Below, one piece after another: positions 17,268-25,520 of a stretch of 64,000 bases of DNA. The notes below the pieces were generated by a model. That model was not told the DNA's origin, made no database searches, and saw only the letters and a program-made list of their open reading frames with translations. Source of the DNA: JACOZM01 sp035289385 (GTDB lineage Archaea; Nanobdellota; Nanobdellia; Woesearchaeales; GW2011-AR9); contig DATDXI010000066.1 of assembly GCA_035289385.1 (NCBI GenBank), positions 6,185 through 70,184 on the forward strand, read 5' to 3'. Numbering within the stretch: position 1 is the first letter of the stretch; each line of letters starts with the position of its first letter. A program made the translations under genes and the position numbers.

Positions 17268-17422
17268 TTTTCTTGCATCGAAAATGCTGTTACTGACATC
17301 TTTTTACTTTCTTGACCATTGATAATTCCCTGCGTAGCATATTATTTTTTGGAGAAGTTCCGTAGTTCAAGGTATGGAATTATTGAGGTAGATTTATAAG
17401 TTTCAGATTGTTTCCTTTAGTC

Positions 17423-17830
17423 ATGGAAAAAGAGATAAAATATCCTACTGTAGAGCAAATCATAGAGTACAACGTCTTGGCTATTACATTGATAAAAGTA
17501 AAAAAAGCTGATTGTCCACAAGTCCTCAGCCATGCAAGGATAGAGCTCATTATTAAGAATTGTAAAGAGCTGGATGAAAATTTATATGATAAAGCAGTGT
17601 GCTTGTTGAAGGGAATAATTCAATTACACCCATTTGCGAGCGGAAACAGAAGAACGGCGTTTGTTGTTGCAAAGGAATTCTTGAAAGAAAACGGAGGAAA
17701 GTTTAATATAGACGATGACCCTAAACAAGCTAAGGTAATGTTAGGGATACGCGAAAAATATTATACTGATAAGGAAATTAAGGAGTGGATTCAACATGGA
17801 AAAATCAAAGAGTTCAAAAGATTTGAATGA
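17423..17830 (+). CDS. doc: Doc/Fic-family protein, likely toxin
   Basis: 135 aa from the ATG at 17423, placed 25-30 bases after the TATA box ATTTATAAG (about 17392-17400). The Fic/Doc signature is HPFASGNRRTAFVV at residues 72-85. In Doc the toxin phosphorylates EF-Tu, and Fic proteins transfer AMP. The acidic residue usually found before the GN (HxFxDGN or HxFxDAN) is replaced by serine; I recall this variant in other Doc-like proteins, so it need not mean loss of function. The last 35 bases overlap a 43-aa reading frame (17796-17927), giving a tight pair of toxin-antitoxin type in reversed gene order. Confidence 0.82.
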   Translation: MEKEIKYPTVEQIIEYNVLAITLIKVKKADCPQVLSHARIELIIKNCKELDENLYDKAVCLLKGIIQLHPFASGNRRTAFVVAKEFLKENGGKFNIDDDPKQAKVMLGIREKYYTDKEIKEWIQHGKIKEFKRFE

Positions 17831-17927
17831 GAAACAAAAGTATAAGATTGTAGTAGAAGAAATAAATAAGTTTAATGATCTTATCAAAGGGCATAGAAAA
17901 ATTCTGGAAGCTATCGGTAGTTTGTAA
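17796..17927 (+). CDS. Small protein overlapping the Doc-like gene, presumed antitoxin (43 aa)
   Basis: A complete frame: MEKSKSSKDLNEKQKYKIVV, then EEINKFNDLIKGHRKILEAI, ending GSL. It begins inside the Doc-like gene in another frame and overlaps it by 35 bases, so translational coupling is likely. It is helical, charged and lacks a membrane segment, as expected for a toxin-neutralising tail without a DNA-binding domain. Identification as antitoxin is inference from overlap, size and context only. Confidence 0.62.
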   Translation: MEKSKSSKDLNEKQKYKIVVEEINKFNDLIKGHRKILEAIGSL

Positions 17928-18080
17928 ATTATTTATCACTATAGGATTTTGATCTTTGCATCACCCTGGTCGGTGCACAATCATCTTGTTGATCTATGTA
18001 CTAAACTGTAAACTATTCCTGATGAACCATGTGTTTGTCTTTTAATGAGATGAGTAAATTTTTATAATTTTGTTGTTCTT

Positions 18081-18536
18081 CTACTTCACATTCATAAACT
18101 CAAATTCAGAATAGCGATGAGGTTTAGCGATCTTATACCCTAATGCCAGCATCTTTGCTTCATAGCCGTAAAATTTTCCTTCCTGAACTGCCGTGCAGCG
18201 TGGAGAAAGTTTCACTTCTTTTTTTTCTCGATCCAAGAAGATAGGATAATCCCCACAGACTTTTGGCCTGTTAGGATTCTTATAGATGGAACATTTCCAG
18301 TCTTTTAAAGAAGGGCAGGGCTTATCATGCTTTCCCATGAATAAGGAATATTGGTCATCTCCTATTTTTGTCACTTCTGCCGTTTCTTTTCCTTTGGTGA
18401 CTGCCTGGAGTTCAACTGTGTTTAGGGGAAGAAAGCCTTTATGGCAGCAAAGAGCATGGCATTCTTCATAGCAGAATCTGCTGATAGAATTTCTGGCTTC
18501 TGCGGTTAGTTTTATATCTTGATCTGCCTGGGACAT
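18081..18536 (-). CDS. YkgJ-type cysteine cluster protein
   Basis: 151 aa. The metal-binding cysteines are FCYEECHALCC (residues 22-32), CPSLKDWKCSIY (near 73), PKVCGDYP (near 92) and SPRC (near 112). This is the pattern of the YkgJ/UPF0153 family, predicted to bind Zn or an Fe-S cluster; its role is unknown. A second member is at 43340-43987. The gene is convergent with the Doc pair and divergent from dcd with short spacing, and a TATA-like ATTAATAAACG lies near 18560 on the minus side. Confidence 0.85.
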   Translation of the reverse strand: MSQADQDIKLTAEARNSISRFCYEECHALCCHKGFLPLNTVELQAVTKGKETAEVTKIGDDQYSLFMGKHDKPCPSLKDWKCSIYKNPNRPKVCGDYPIFLDREKKEVKLSPRCTAVQEGKFYGYEAKMLALGYKIAKPHRYSEFEFMNVK

Positions 18537-18632
18537 GATGATATACTCGCCCAGAGAAGAGTTAATAAACGTATCTGAAAGAAATGCCAGTATAGAAATC
18601 TATTTATAATCTAGCCAGCTTGAATATTGAAG

Positions 18633-19181
18633 ATGATTCTCTCTGATAGAACAATACAGGAATTTATTGAAAGAGGAAAGATAAAAATCCTTCCTTCAGT
18701 AGATACAAAGAATATTCGGCCAACCGGCATTAGGCTGCATCTTGGTGATGAACTGTTGATTCCTTTACCTTCACAAACTATCGATCTCTCTGCTTCTCCT
18801 GAAATACAATACAACAAAATAAATATCCATAAAGAGTGGTATATCCTTCAACCGGGAGAATTTGTTCTAGGTACAACAAAAGAGAGCATTCATTTAGCAG
18901 AGGGCATTGTTGGAAAGCTTGATGGAAGAAGCACGTTTGCGAGACTGGGCTTACTGATCCATTGTTCATCTGATACTGTTGATGGGAACCATGAGCATCC
19001 CAGAGCCATCGTATTAGAAATGAAGAATATCGGGAATTTGAATCTCAAAGTGAAATCAGGTATTCCCATCGCCATGATCCTCTTTCATACATTAACAGAA
19101 CCAATCCAGCAAAAAAGCCAAGCGCAATATGCCCATCAGACGGGTGTTCAACCGGCAAATTTAAGTGGTCAACTCAAATAA
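18633..19181 (+). CDS. dcd: dCTP deaminase family protein (dCTP deaminase or bifunctional deaminase/dUTPase)
   Basis: 182 aa from the ATG at 18633, about 25 bases after the TATA box TTTATAAT (18602-18609). It converts dCTP to dUTP (or to dUMP in bifunctional forms) for dTTP synthesis. Family signatures are MILSDRTIQEFIERGKI at the start, IRPTGIRLHLGDEL, GRSTFARLGLLIH near residue 95 and the catalytic glutamate in IVLEMKN. The segment before that glutamate, usually xIDPGFxG, reads TVDGNHEHPRA here, so the nucleotide-binding turn is unusual. The C-terminus (YAHQTGVQ) keeps the family's flexible closing tail. It is the first gene of a pair with nreA, 25 bases downstream. Confidence 0.88.
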   Translation: MILSDRTIQEFIERGKIKILPSVDTKNIRPTGIRLHLGDELLIPLPSQTIDLSASPEIQYNKINIHKEWYILQPGEFVLGTTKESIHLAEGIVGKLDGRSTFARLGLLIHCSSDTVDGNHEHPRAIVLEMKNIGNLNLKVKSGIPIAMILFHTLTEPIQQKSQAQYAHQTGVQPANLSGQLK

Positions 19182-19206
19182 ATGCATCTCTTTTCAGATC
19201 CTTTTC

Positions 19207-20403
19207 ATGAACATCCAACGCATAAAATACAAAGACATTGAACAGCTTCCTCAGTTTCTCGGTAAAGCCAATTTCAAACAGCACTTTCAAGGCTCTTCTC
19301 CTGCTCCGTTTATCGGCCGGTTTGGCTATCCTAAAGTGAATATCGGCTTTCTCTCTCCCCAATTATCGGGAGATACATCCTATTACGATGCCCCCAAAGA
19401 TTGGAGTCAACAAAACGCTTCCATCACCAATATCGCTTCCTTAAGATATGGCTTAGTTAATTCCAGAACGCAAAATAGCGTGAAAGATCTTTCCAACTCT
19501 AGCAGGTTTTTAGAGATCATCCAAGAAGTGGGCATGGCTTCAAAGCCAGTTGAATTAGAAGTCAGCTTGAACAAGGTGCCTCGGCTTGATGTAAAGATGG
19601 AAAAGGAAGTTGCTCCCTTTGGTCCTGCTTCAGGATTACAAAAAGCGAGAATTACGGCTAATGCCAAGGTAGATTCTCGTGTGGAGAGAGTTGTCTCTGA
19701 TACGGACTTAAAAGCAGCTCCAGGAATCATTAGCTTATATCAAAAAGGATTTACGGAACATTTTCTGGCAAAATTGCTCTCTGTCGGCAATACAGGATTG
19801 AAGGAAAACCGAAAGTTAGTTCCGACGAGATGGTCAATAACAGCCGTTGATGATACGCTGGGGAAAACCATGATCAAGGAAATAAAAGATTATCCTCTTG
19901 GTGATTATCAAGCCTATTTTGGCGGATCATGGGGGAACTATTATCTTATCCTCTGTTTCCCTCAAGTTTGGGAATATGAATTGTTTGAGTCCTACGTTAA
20001 CTATCAGATCAACCCTTGGAGCAAAAAAGGATATTTCTATTCTACGGACTATGAGAGTTATGAAGGAAGAAAAACATATGCTGAAGAGACGGCAGGGGGA
20101 TATTATGCTAACCGTTTAGCCGTTGTAGAAAAATTGAAGGAGATCAAGCGCCAAAGTTCCGTTTTAACGCTACGTTTTATCACGTCCGAATATAACATTC
20201 CGTTGGGTGTATGGGTCTGTCGGGAAGCGAGCAGAAAATCGTTAGCAGAAAAGCCGCTCACGTTTTCTTCCCAAGAACTGATGCTGAGTTATGCTCAAGC
20301 CCTTATCCAGAAGAAGTTTGGCTTTGACCTTACCATATTATTGAAAGAATCAAAGCTGTTAAGGGAGAAGAAGGAACAGAAGAGGTTGGGAGAATATTGT
20401 TAA
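19207..20403 (+). CDS. nreA: NreA-family DNA repair protein
   Basis: 398 aa. NreA is an archaeal DNA-damage response protein that works with PCNA. Family blocks are plain: SSPAPFIGRFGYPKVNIGFL near the start, GMASKPVELE, VAPFGPASGLQKARITANAK, RVVSDTDLKAAPGIISLYQK, GLKENRKLVPTRWSITAVDD and YFGGSWGNYY. The N-terminal CxxC zinc motif that many members have is absent. The last residues, QKRLGEYC, resemble a weak PCNA-interacting (PIP) box. The ATG at 19207 follows dcd by 25 bases; the frame is open from 19165, so a GTG start overlapping dcd is possible. Co-transcription with dcd is likely. Confidence 0.93.
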   Translation: MNIQRIKYKDIEQLPQFLGKANFKQHFQGSSPAPFIGRFGYPKVNIGFLSPQLSGDTSYYDAPKDWSQQNASITNIASLRYGLVNSRTQNSVKDLSNSSRFLEIIQEVGMASKPVELEVSLNKVPRLDVKMEKEVAPFGPASGLQKARITANAKVDSRVERVVSDTDLKAAPGIISLYQKGFTEHFLAKLLSVGNTGLKENRKLVPTRWSITAVDDTLGKTMIKEIKDYPLGDYQAYFGGSWGNYYLILCFPQVWEYELFESYVNYQINPWSKKGYFYSTDYESYEGRKTYAEETAGGYYANRLAVVEKLKEIKRQSSVLTLRFITSEYNIPLGVWVCREASRKSLAEKPLTFSSQELMLSYAQALIQKKFGFDLTILLKESKLLREKKEQKRLGEYC

Positions 20404-20562
20404 GGATTTTCTAATGACTAAAATCCTTCTAAAACTTAAAATATCTAATCAGCGAATCGAATCATGTTAGCAATTTTCATGGCCGGCAGTTACTATTTTT
20501 CCAGAATGAAGAAACTTTATATACTAAACTAGTTTATCACTTTTTGCTTTTATGGGGGTACC

Positions 20563-20697
20563 ATGGCAGCAGTGGGAGGTGGAGTTCAGATGAATATTGA
20601 TAGGGAATTTGAGGATTTTGTGAGGAAGAATTATAAAAAACTTACTCAGGCTGAGCGAAAGATTTGTGAGCAGTTAGGCTTAAGTGTTCCTTGTTAA
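20563..20697 (+). CDS. Small hypothetical protein, 44 aa
   Basis: The frame runs MAAVGGGVQMNIDREFEDFV, RKNYKKLTQAERKICEQLGL, ending SVPC. A TATA box (TTTATATACTAA, 20516-20527) lies about 40 bases before the ATG. An out-of-frame ATG at 20552 gives only 13 codons. The C-terminal helix with LTQAERKICEQLG looks like a real folded segment. No family recognised. Confidence 0.5.
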   Translation: MAAVGGGVQMNIDREFEDFVRKNYKKLTQAERKICEQLGLSVPC

Positions 20698-20700
20698 GTG

Positions 20701-21015
20701 TTAATGGCTGTCATCGTGATCATGGTGTTGATCGTGATGGGCTTTGCTTTTTTCTTTTCCATCTTTTCTTTTAAAAATCCAGGCAGCGATGATGATAGCA
20801 GCTCCAAGAATAAGTGAAGGGATGATATAATTGCTGTCTTTAACGATAACTTGTTCAGGATACTGATGGCATTCATTATCGCTGCCACAATAGCTATCGT
20901 CAGAGCAGTCTGCGTTTTTATTACATTCCCGTGAGGCAAGATTGACTAGAAATAATCCTAAGAGAATAATCACGAGGATGACGGCAATAAGCCCTATGCT
21001 TCCTTTTTTGTCCAT
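20701..21015 (-). CDS. Small membrane protein with Cys-rich loop and His-rich tail
   Basis: 104 aa with two membrane helices (IGLIAVILVIILLGLFLVN near residue 8 and IIPSLILGAAIIIAAWIF near 65). The loop between them holds six cysteines (CNKNADCSDDSYCGSDNECH), which can form three disulfides outside the cell; both ends face inside. The C-terminal tail HHDQHHDHDDSH could bind metal ions such as Ni, Zn or Cu. The TATA-like TTTAAAAATAG lies near 21040 on the minus strand. I recognise no family. A role in metal handling is only a suggestion from the tail. Confidence 0.7.
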   Translation of the reverse strand: MDKKGSIGLIAVILVIILLGLFLVNLASRECNKNADCSDDSYCGSDNECHQYPEQVIVKDSNYIIPSLILGAAIIIAAWIFKRKDGKEKSKAHHDQHHDHDDSH

Positions 21016-21144
21016 GAATTATGCTGGATAGGGGCTATTTTTAAATTTTCTGGAGTTTAAGCTCATTTATTGGTGCGGCTTACCTCTTAACTTAATACGC
21101 CCTAACCAGAAACATTTATATGTCCAAAGCTATTCATTCCAGGC

Positions 21145-21546
21145 ATGAAGAAGCTGTATGAGATGTCCTGGTGGCAGAAGATCTTCAAAAAAGAGGTTAA
21201 GAAGAAAAGAGAGGATGCCTTAAGCAGTATTACTGCCGTCCGGGAATTCTTAGCTGAAGTGCCAGATCAGCTTAAAGCGATGAAGCCTTTACTCTTGCAG
21301 CTTGAGGAATTAGAAAAAGAGCGTCTTGTTGCCAAGCCCAGTATTGTTAAGCTGAATCTTGAAGCTCAAAGCGACGTCTTTGAGAAGTTGCTGGATAGGT
21401 ATGAATTTTTCCAGGATGATGTGGATATCAATGGGTTAAGGATCAAGCAATTGTCTCGTGACTTTCTAGAGCATGCTAAGAAGGCTGGATTGAAAGAGCT
21501 CGTTCAGGAGAAACTTAAAACACAGAAATGGAAATGGGGATGGTAG
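21145..21546 (+). CDS. Hypothetical helical (coiled-coil) protein
   Basis: 133 aa, strongly charged and helical, with KEVKKKREDALSSITAVREF, PDQLKAMKPLLLQLEELEKE and LLDRYEFFQDDVDINGLRIK. No signal, membrane helix or known motif. A TATA box (ACATTTATATG, 21112-21122) lies about 25 bases before the ATG. Convergent with the DUF655 gene, 22 bases apart. Confidence 0.65.
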   Translation: MKKLYEMSWWQKIFKKEVKKKREDALSSITAVREFLAEVPDQLKAMKPLLLQLEELEKERLVAKPSIVKLNLEAQSDVFEKLLDRYEFFQDDVDINGLRIKQLSRDFLEHAKKAGLKELVQEKLKTQKWKWGW

Positions 21547-21568
21547 GAACATATTCTACCTTCACATT

Positions 21569-22132
21569 CTACCCAATAAAAATCTTATGCTTATCTTTGC
21601 CTTCCAATTCTAGCAAGATTCTTTTAACGACAACCTGTTTGGGGTTGGGTAGTAATTTTACTCTGGTTTTCAAATCTTCAAAGCTCTCAAAGGGCTTCTC
21701 TTTTCTTGCTTCTAAGATTTCCCACATGTGCTTCTTCCCCAGTCCTGGAAGTAATTCTAGCTGGTGCATCCTCATAGTTAATGGCTGAGCTTTGTTAAAA
21801 AAATCGAGGAATCTCTGCTCATTCTTATCAATTTCGGTTTCCAAGGCATGGGGCAATTCGCTTCTAGCCGTAGAGGTCAGCTTATCTAAGGGTATCCTTC
21901 CTTTGATATGGTGGATCTCATCCCGCTTCCCTTCGCCGATATATACTTCAGCATATGGTTGAAGGTGCACTCCTTTCTTAGGAACCAATTCTAGCAGCGT
22001 GAGATGTGTTGTTCCTAAAGCTTGCGCTATCGACGTCTTCATGCTTCCCGTTTCAAAAGCATAGCCATGCTCTAAGTAATCGAGGATGATCGCTTGCTCT
22101 TCACGGACTTGCCTCTGCTGAAAGTGTTCCAT
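21569..22132 (-). CDS. DUF655 family protein (OB-fold plus helix-hairpin-helix, predicted RNA-binding)
   Basis: 187 aa. The N-terminal half has the DUF655 beta-barrel look (IILDYLEHGYAFETG, AEVYIGEGKRDEIHHIKGRI). The C-terminal half has a helix-hairpin-helix motif (HQLELLPGLGKKHMWEILEA) followed by FESFEDLKTRVKLLPNPKQV. In archaea this gene commonly follows L21e and RpoF and precedes the rRNA methylase KsgA, suggesting a role with RNA. Here it ends the minus-strand run L21e-RpoF-hypothetical-DUF655. No KsgA follows. Confidence 0.88.
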   Translation of the reverse strand: MEHFQQRQVREEQAIILDYLEHGYAFETGSMKTSIAQALGTTHLTLLELVPKKGVHLQPYAEVYIGEGKRDEIHHIKGRIPLDKLTSTARSELPHALETEIDKNEQRFLDFFNKAQPLTMRMHQLELLPGLGKKHMWEILEARKEKPFESFEDLKTRVKLLPNPKQVVVKRILLELEGKDKHKIFIG

Positions 22133-22241
22133 TTTAGTGGATTAATAAGTTTAAGTTTATTAAGATTATGGTTGTTGAAGCGGAGAAGATTTGCTTTGGT
22201 GGAGAGAATTTGCTTTTGTGCTGTCTAAATCATAAAAAGAC

Positions 22242-22589
22242 TTAAGAAATTTTTGGCAAAGCATCCATTACTTCTTGCAATCGTCGTTGATAATAATCGC
22301 TGCGAACGTGGCTGCCATAGGTGGTAATAACACTTAACGCGAGTGGAAGGTCTTGTCCTTTTACCGCTAAGGCTGCGGCACTAACGATTAATGCTTGATA
22401 GAATTCGAGGTGACGCCGCTCAGGGGGATATGCTGCTAGGGCAGTTTTCTCCTTTTCCGCAGCTTGAGCATATAACTCTCGTGCAGCTCTGGGATTAGTA
22501 TGAAGCTCTCGTTCTGCTCTCAGCGCTAAATCCTCGGATTCTTCATGATTCTTTCCCCATAAGCCCTGACTGTTTAATTGGCCAAACAT
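22242..22589 (-). CDS. Hypothetical helical protein, TPR-like
   Basis: 115 aa, all-helical in look: ALRAERELHTNPRAARELYA, EKEKTALAAYPPERRHLEFY, ALIVSAAALAVKGQDLPLAL. The A-rich helix pairs resemble tetratricopeptide repeats without a clear consensus. It lies between rpoF and the DUF655 gene on the same strand, but gaps of 54 and 109 bases leave room for its own promoter. Function unknown. Confidence 0.62.
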   Translation of the reverse strand: MFGQLNSQGLWGKNHEESEDLALRAERELHTNPRAARELYAQAAEKEKTALAAYPPERRHLEFYQALIVSAAALAVKGQDLPLALSVITTYGSHVRSDYYQRRLQEVMDALPKIS

Positions 22590-22643
22590 AGTTCTTTCAC
22601 CTCATCTTCATTCCTAACCTCGTAACAACCTCAGAAAAAAACG

Positions 22644-22988
22644 TTAAACAAAATCTTTAACTACGCCTACAATTGCTTCCTGATCTTTCTTGGGCAAGCT
22701 TAAGGGGTATGCCTGTAAGACGATCTTTAAATCATTGGCAGTTGTGGGCAAGAAATTGATGATATTGGCGATATGCTCTCCTTTCAATCTTGTCAAGTCC
22801 AGAGCAACTAATTTTTTGTGTAAATCTTTCTGCTTGCTGGCAGATAAGGTTACAAATGCATCTAAGTATTCTTTTGCTTTGTTGGACAGAAAATTCATCT
22901 CTTTGTCACGCTGTTCGATATGTCCTATAGCTTCTTTTACTTCAACCAGCGATAACGTTTTCTCTTCAACGAATAGTGGATTTGCCAT
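22644..22988 (-). CDS. rpoF: RNA polymerase subunit Rpo4/RpoF
   Basis: 114 aa; forms the stalk of archaeal RNA polymerase with Rpo7 (28740-29306). Typical Rpb4-type helices: SLVEVKEAIGHIEQRDKEMN, NKAKEYLDAFVTLSASKQKD, LTRLKGEHIANIINFLPTTA and the end LPKKDQEAIVGVVKDF. It lies one base after the L21e stop (gap 22989), so the two are clearly co-transcribed, as in many archaea. Confidence 0.93.
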   Translation of the reverse strand: MANPLFVEEKTLSLVEVKEAIGHIEQRDKEMNFLSNKAKEYLDAFVTLSASKQKDLHKKLVALDLTRLKGEHIANIINFLPTTANDLKIVLQAYPLSLPKKDQEAIVGVVKDFV

Positions 22989-22989
22989 A

Positions 22990-23280
22990 TTATAATCTCT
23001 TTAAGTGGATAGGATGGACACAGACCGTCTTTTGCTTGTCGCCATCTTTGATCTGCACTTCATAACATTCGCCTTTCTTGCCTTTAACAACGCCAGACAA
23101 GCCATGAAACCGTGAATGGAAACGCCCTTTAGTGACTCTGGGGCTTATTTTTAAGCCAACAGTCTCTCCTGAATTGAACACCTGAAAATACTTGCTGAGA
23201 GAGAGCTTGCCTTTTTCCCGAAGGCTTAACTTGAACTTATATCGGGTTTTCCTCTGCGTCGTACCGATTCTTTTTACCAT
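22990..23280 (-). CDS. rpl21e: 50S ribosomal protein L21e
   Basis: 96 aa; large-subunit protein. Family sequence visible throughout: RTQRKTRYKFKLSLREKGKL, the KFQVFNSGETVGLKI-like block (KYFQVFNSGETVGLKISPRV), GRFHSRFHGLSGVVKGKKGE and the end VCVHPIHLKRL. A TATA box on the minus strand (GATTTATAAACAA, about 23302-23314) drives this operon with rpoF and probably DUF655. Confidence 0.96.
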   Translation of the reverse strand: MVKRIGTTQRKTRYKFKLSLREKGKLSLSKYFQVFNSGETVGLKISPRVTKGRFHSRFHGLSGVVKGKKGECYEVQIKDGDKQKTVCVHPIHLKRL

Positions 23281-23355
23281 ATTTACGCTTATGTTCAGCG
23301 ATTGTTTATAAATCTTTTGGGGGTGTCTTTGGGTAGCTGCCTTATAGCTGTATCC

Positions 23356-23952
23356 CTAAAATTCAGCAAGGCTTTTCTGCCGTTTCTTGATGGATATTAT
23401 TTCGCTTATCTTCAGAAAATCCTGTTTCATCTGCTCGAACAGCTCTGGATTTCGGCCAGAGTATAAATACGATGCCGGATGAATGACTGGTATGACTTTA
23501 CTACCATTCTGATAATCAAATACTTTTCCCCGGAGAGAGCTTATGCCTTTCTTTCCCAAGATACGCTCGGTAGCAAAATTTCCGATGGTGACGATCACTT
23601 TTGGCTGCATGATTTTTAGTAATTGATCCAACCGCTCACGGCAGTTATTGACTTCTTCTGCTGTCGGATTGCGATTATCTTCCGGCCGGCAGAGAATAGT
23701 GTTGGTGATGAAGATGTCTTCTCGTGCCAAGTTGATGGTAGCGAGCAATTGGTCCAATATTTTTCCAGACATGCCGCAGAAGGGGATGCCTTTCTGGTCT
23801 TCTGATTTCCCTGGAGCTTCCCCTATCAGCAAGACATCTGCCTTTTCGTTGCCAACACCGAAAACAACTTGTGTCCTTGACTTGCATAATTCTGGACAGC
23901 GCTGGCAATGAAGGTATTCTTGTTTCAATGCTGGAATAGATGGGGCGGCCAT
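23356..23952 (-). CDS. udg: Uracil-DNA glycosylase, family 4 (Fe-S type)
   Basis: 198 aa from the ATG at 23952. The open frame extends to 24066, but a TATA box (AATTTAATAAATC on the minus strand, 23971-23983) lies 25 bases before 23952. It removes uracil from DNA. Motif A is GEAPGKSEDQ with PFCGMSG, motif B is HPASYLY. The four Fe-S cysteines are visible: HCQRC (two), TILCRPEDN and NNCRERL. All family-4 landmarks are intact. It joins dcd and nreA as a third gene concerned with uracil or DNA repair within 6 kb, but there is no operon link. Confidence 0.95.
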   Translation of the reverse strand: MAAPSIPALKQEYLHCQRCPELCKSRTQVVFGVGNEKADVLLIGEAPGKSEDQKGIPFCGMSGKILDQLLATINLAREDIFITNTILCRPEDNRNPTAEEVNNCRERLDQLLKIMQPKVIVTIGNFATERILGKKGISSLRGKVFDYQNGSKVIPVIHPASYLYSGRNPELFEQMKQDFLKISEIISIKKRQKSLAEF

Positions 23953-24077
23953 ACCATGAAAAAACAGACGGGATTTATTAAATTTGGGATGGTAAAAACA
24001 GAGGTTGATTTTAGGATGGTGAATAAGAGGAATTTCTCTGGCAAACAATTTTAAATAAACCCTCAAACAAGAGCATC

Positions 24078-24677
24078 ATGTGGCAAGAGATAAAAACTGG
24101 CAATGAACGAGTTATCGTTTATCAATTACAAGATTATTTTCCAGAAGGTGTATCTCGTGCAGGATTTTCTTGTAGGATGTTTGGTTCTCGTGATGTTGAT
24201 AATCAAACTCCAATTTGGATGCAAAGAAGCAATCCGGCAAAATTAGATGCCATCGTTGATCATGAAGAAATAAAGTATAGGGTGGGAGTTGAGTTTTATC
24301 ATAGAAATTTATTGGAGCGGGAAGCATTAGCTGAACAACAGAGGTTTCTTAGGCAGGGGTATGTTCTGGGAGAACGTCCTCCGGAAGATGATATATCCTT
24401 CACAGCTCGCAATCTGAGGGAGATCATTGACAACATCCAGCTGGCTCGTGATAGTTATTGGCTTCGCTTTCTGCCATGCCAGCGAACTCAAAGACGAGGT
24501 GCTAGAGAATCCAGAGCCGATCGCCCACTGGAGAATAAAGAGATAGAGCTTCTTCTTCCTTCCATCAGAGCAATTATTAAAACTTTGGAAGGTGTTCCAT
24601 TACGAGAGCCGTTTAGCTCTCCAGCGTATTATTTAGGATTAGTCACTTCTTTGATGGATAAGCATGGGCTTGAATGA
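24078..24677 (+). CDS. Hypothetical protein
   Basis: 199 aa. The N-terminus WQEIKTGNERVIVYQLQDYF reads like a beta-sheet domain; the middle is helical and charged (EFYHRNLLEREALAEQQRFL, TARNLREIIDNIQLARDSYW). Basic CQRTQRRGARESRADR near residue 138. No membrane segment or recognised motif. The TATA box TTTTAAATAAAC (24049-24060) lies about 22 bases before the ATG, so the start is well supported. Confidence 0.65.
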   Translation: MWQEIKTGNERVIVYQLQDYFPEGVSRAGFSCRMFGSRDVDNQTPIWMQRSNPAKLDAIVDHEEIKYRVGVEFYHRNLLEREALAEQQRFLRQGYVLGERPPEDDISFTARNLREIIDNIQLARDSYWLRFLPCQRTQRRGARESRADRPLENKEIELLLPSIRAIIKTLEGVPLREPFSSPAYYLGLVTSLMDKHGLE

Positions 24678-24736
24678 AAGAAGCATCAGCTTTCAAGCAT
24701 TAAATTGTCCTATACCTGATTTTTTAGGATTCTCTT

Positions 24737-25447
24737 TTATGATTTTCTTAAAGAATAATCAACTGCGCATTGGACTATTATTTCCGTAGTATCAAATAAT
24801 TTCACGTCGGTATGAGTCTGGTTGATGGCTAGTGGTATCTCTGTACAGCCCATGACGATGGCTTCCGCCCCTTGGTTCACATAATCTCTGGCAATATCTT
24901 TTAACAAAATAATATCTTCCGTTTTCTGATTCCCTCCCATAACCCGTTCAATAACATGATTTAATATTTTTTGCTGTTCACTATTTGGTGAAATTAGTTT
25001 GAGATTAGAATCAGCAAAGCGCTTTTGATACAGCTTCAGCTTGTTGGTGCTTTCAGAGGAGAAAAGCCCCACTTTTTTATATCCATATTTCAGAACTCTT
25101 TTTTTTGTTTCCTCAATGATATTAAATATAGGAACGTTAACTGCTGACTGCATCTCTGGATAATACGAATGAACAGTGTTACAGGCGATAATGATGAGAT
25201 CAGACCCAGCTGATTCTAATTTTCTTACACCATCTATCAATTGCTTTTTAACAAGCTCTTCATCGACTATCCCCGTTTCATCAAAACCAGCGAGAGGTAA
25301 GCTATAAATAATGATCGGTGGGTAATCCACATCTTGTACGGCACCATACTTCTGTTGGGCATATTTTATTATTTTTGCATACAGATTAGATGACGCAACA
25401 GGGCCCATGCCACCTAATACTCCTATTGTTTTCTTTTTAGTAGCCAT
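24737..25447 (-). CDS. Aspartate/glutamate racemase family protein
   Basis: 236 aa. Racemises an acidic or other amino acid by a two-cysteine, cofactor-free mechanism. Visible are IGVLGGMGPVASSNLYAKII at the start, the first catalytic cysteine in IIIACNTVHSYYPEM (near residue 87) and the second in IVMGCTEIPLAI (near 200). This matches aspartate racemase rather than MurI. It has its own minus-strand TATA box (AATTTATAAATT, about 25466-25477). It follows, on the same strand, a FemAB/BioF2-like transferase and an ATP-grasp ligase; the three may build a D-amino-acid-containing product. Confidence 0.9.
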   Translation of the reverse strand: MATKKKTIGVLGGMGPVASSNLYAKIIKYAQQKYGAVQDVDYPPIIIYSLPLAGFDETGIVDEELVKKQLIDGVRKLESAGSDLIIIACNTVHSYYPEMQSAVNVPIFNIIEETKKRVLKYGYKKVGLFSSESTNKLKLYQKRFADSNLKLISPNSEQQKILNHVIERVMGGNQKTEDIILLKDIARDYVNQGAEAIVMGCTEIPLAINQTHTDVKLFDTTEIIVQCAVDYSLRKS

Positions 25448-25520
25448 ATTTCTGCTATATTGTAAAGAAATTTATAAATTATCTTCTCTTAAATAAGCAA
25501 GTTAGAATATACTTTATATC

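Noticed and set aside
19165..19206. GTG start for nreA overlapping dcd
   Set aside because: The ATG at 19207 gives the known NreA N-terminus directly; the extra residues carry only one Cys and no family motif.
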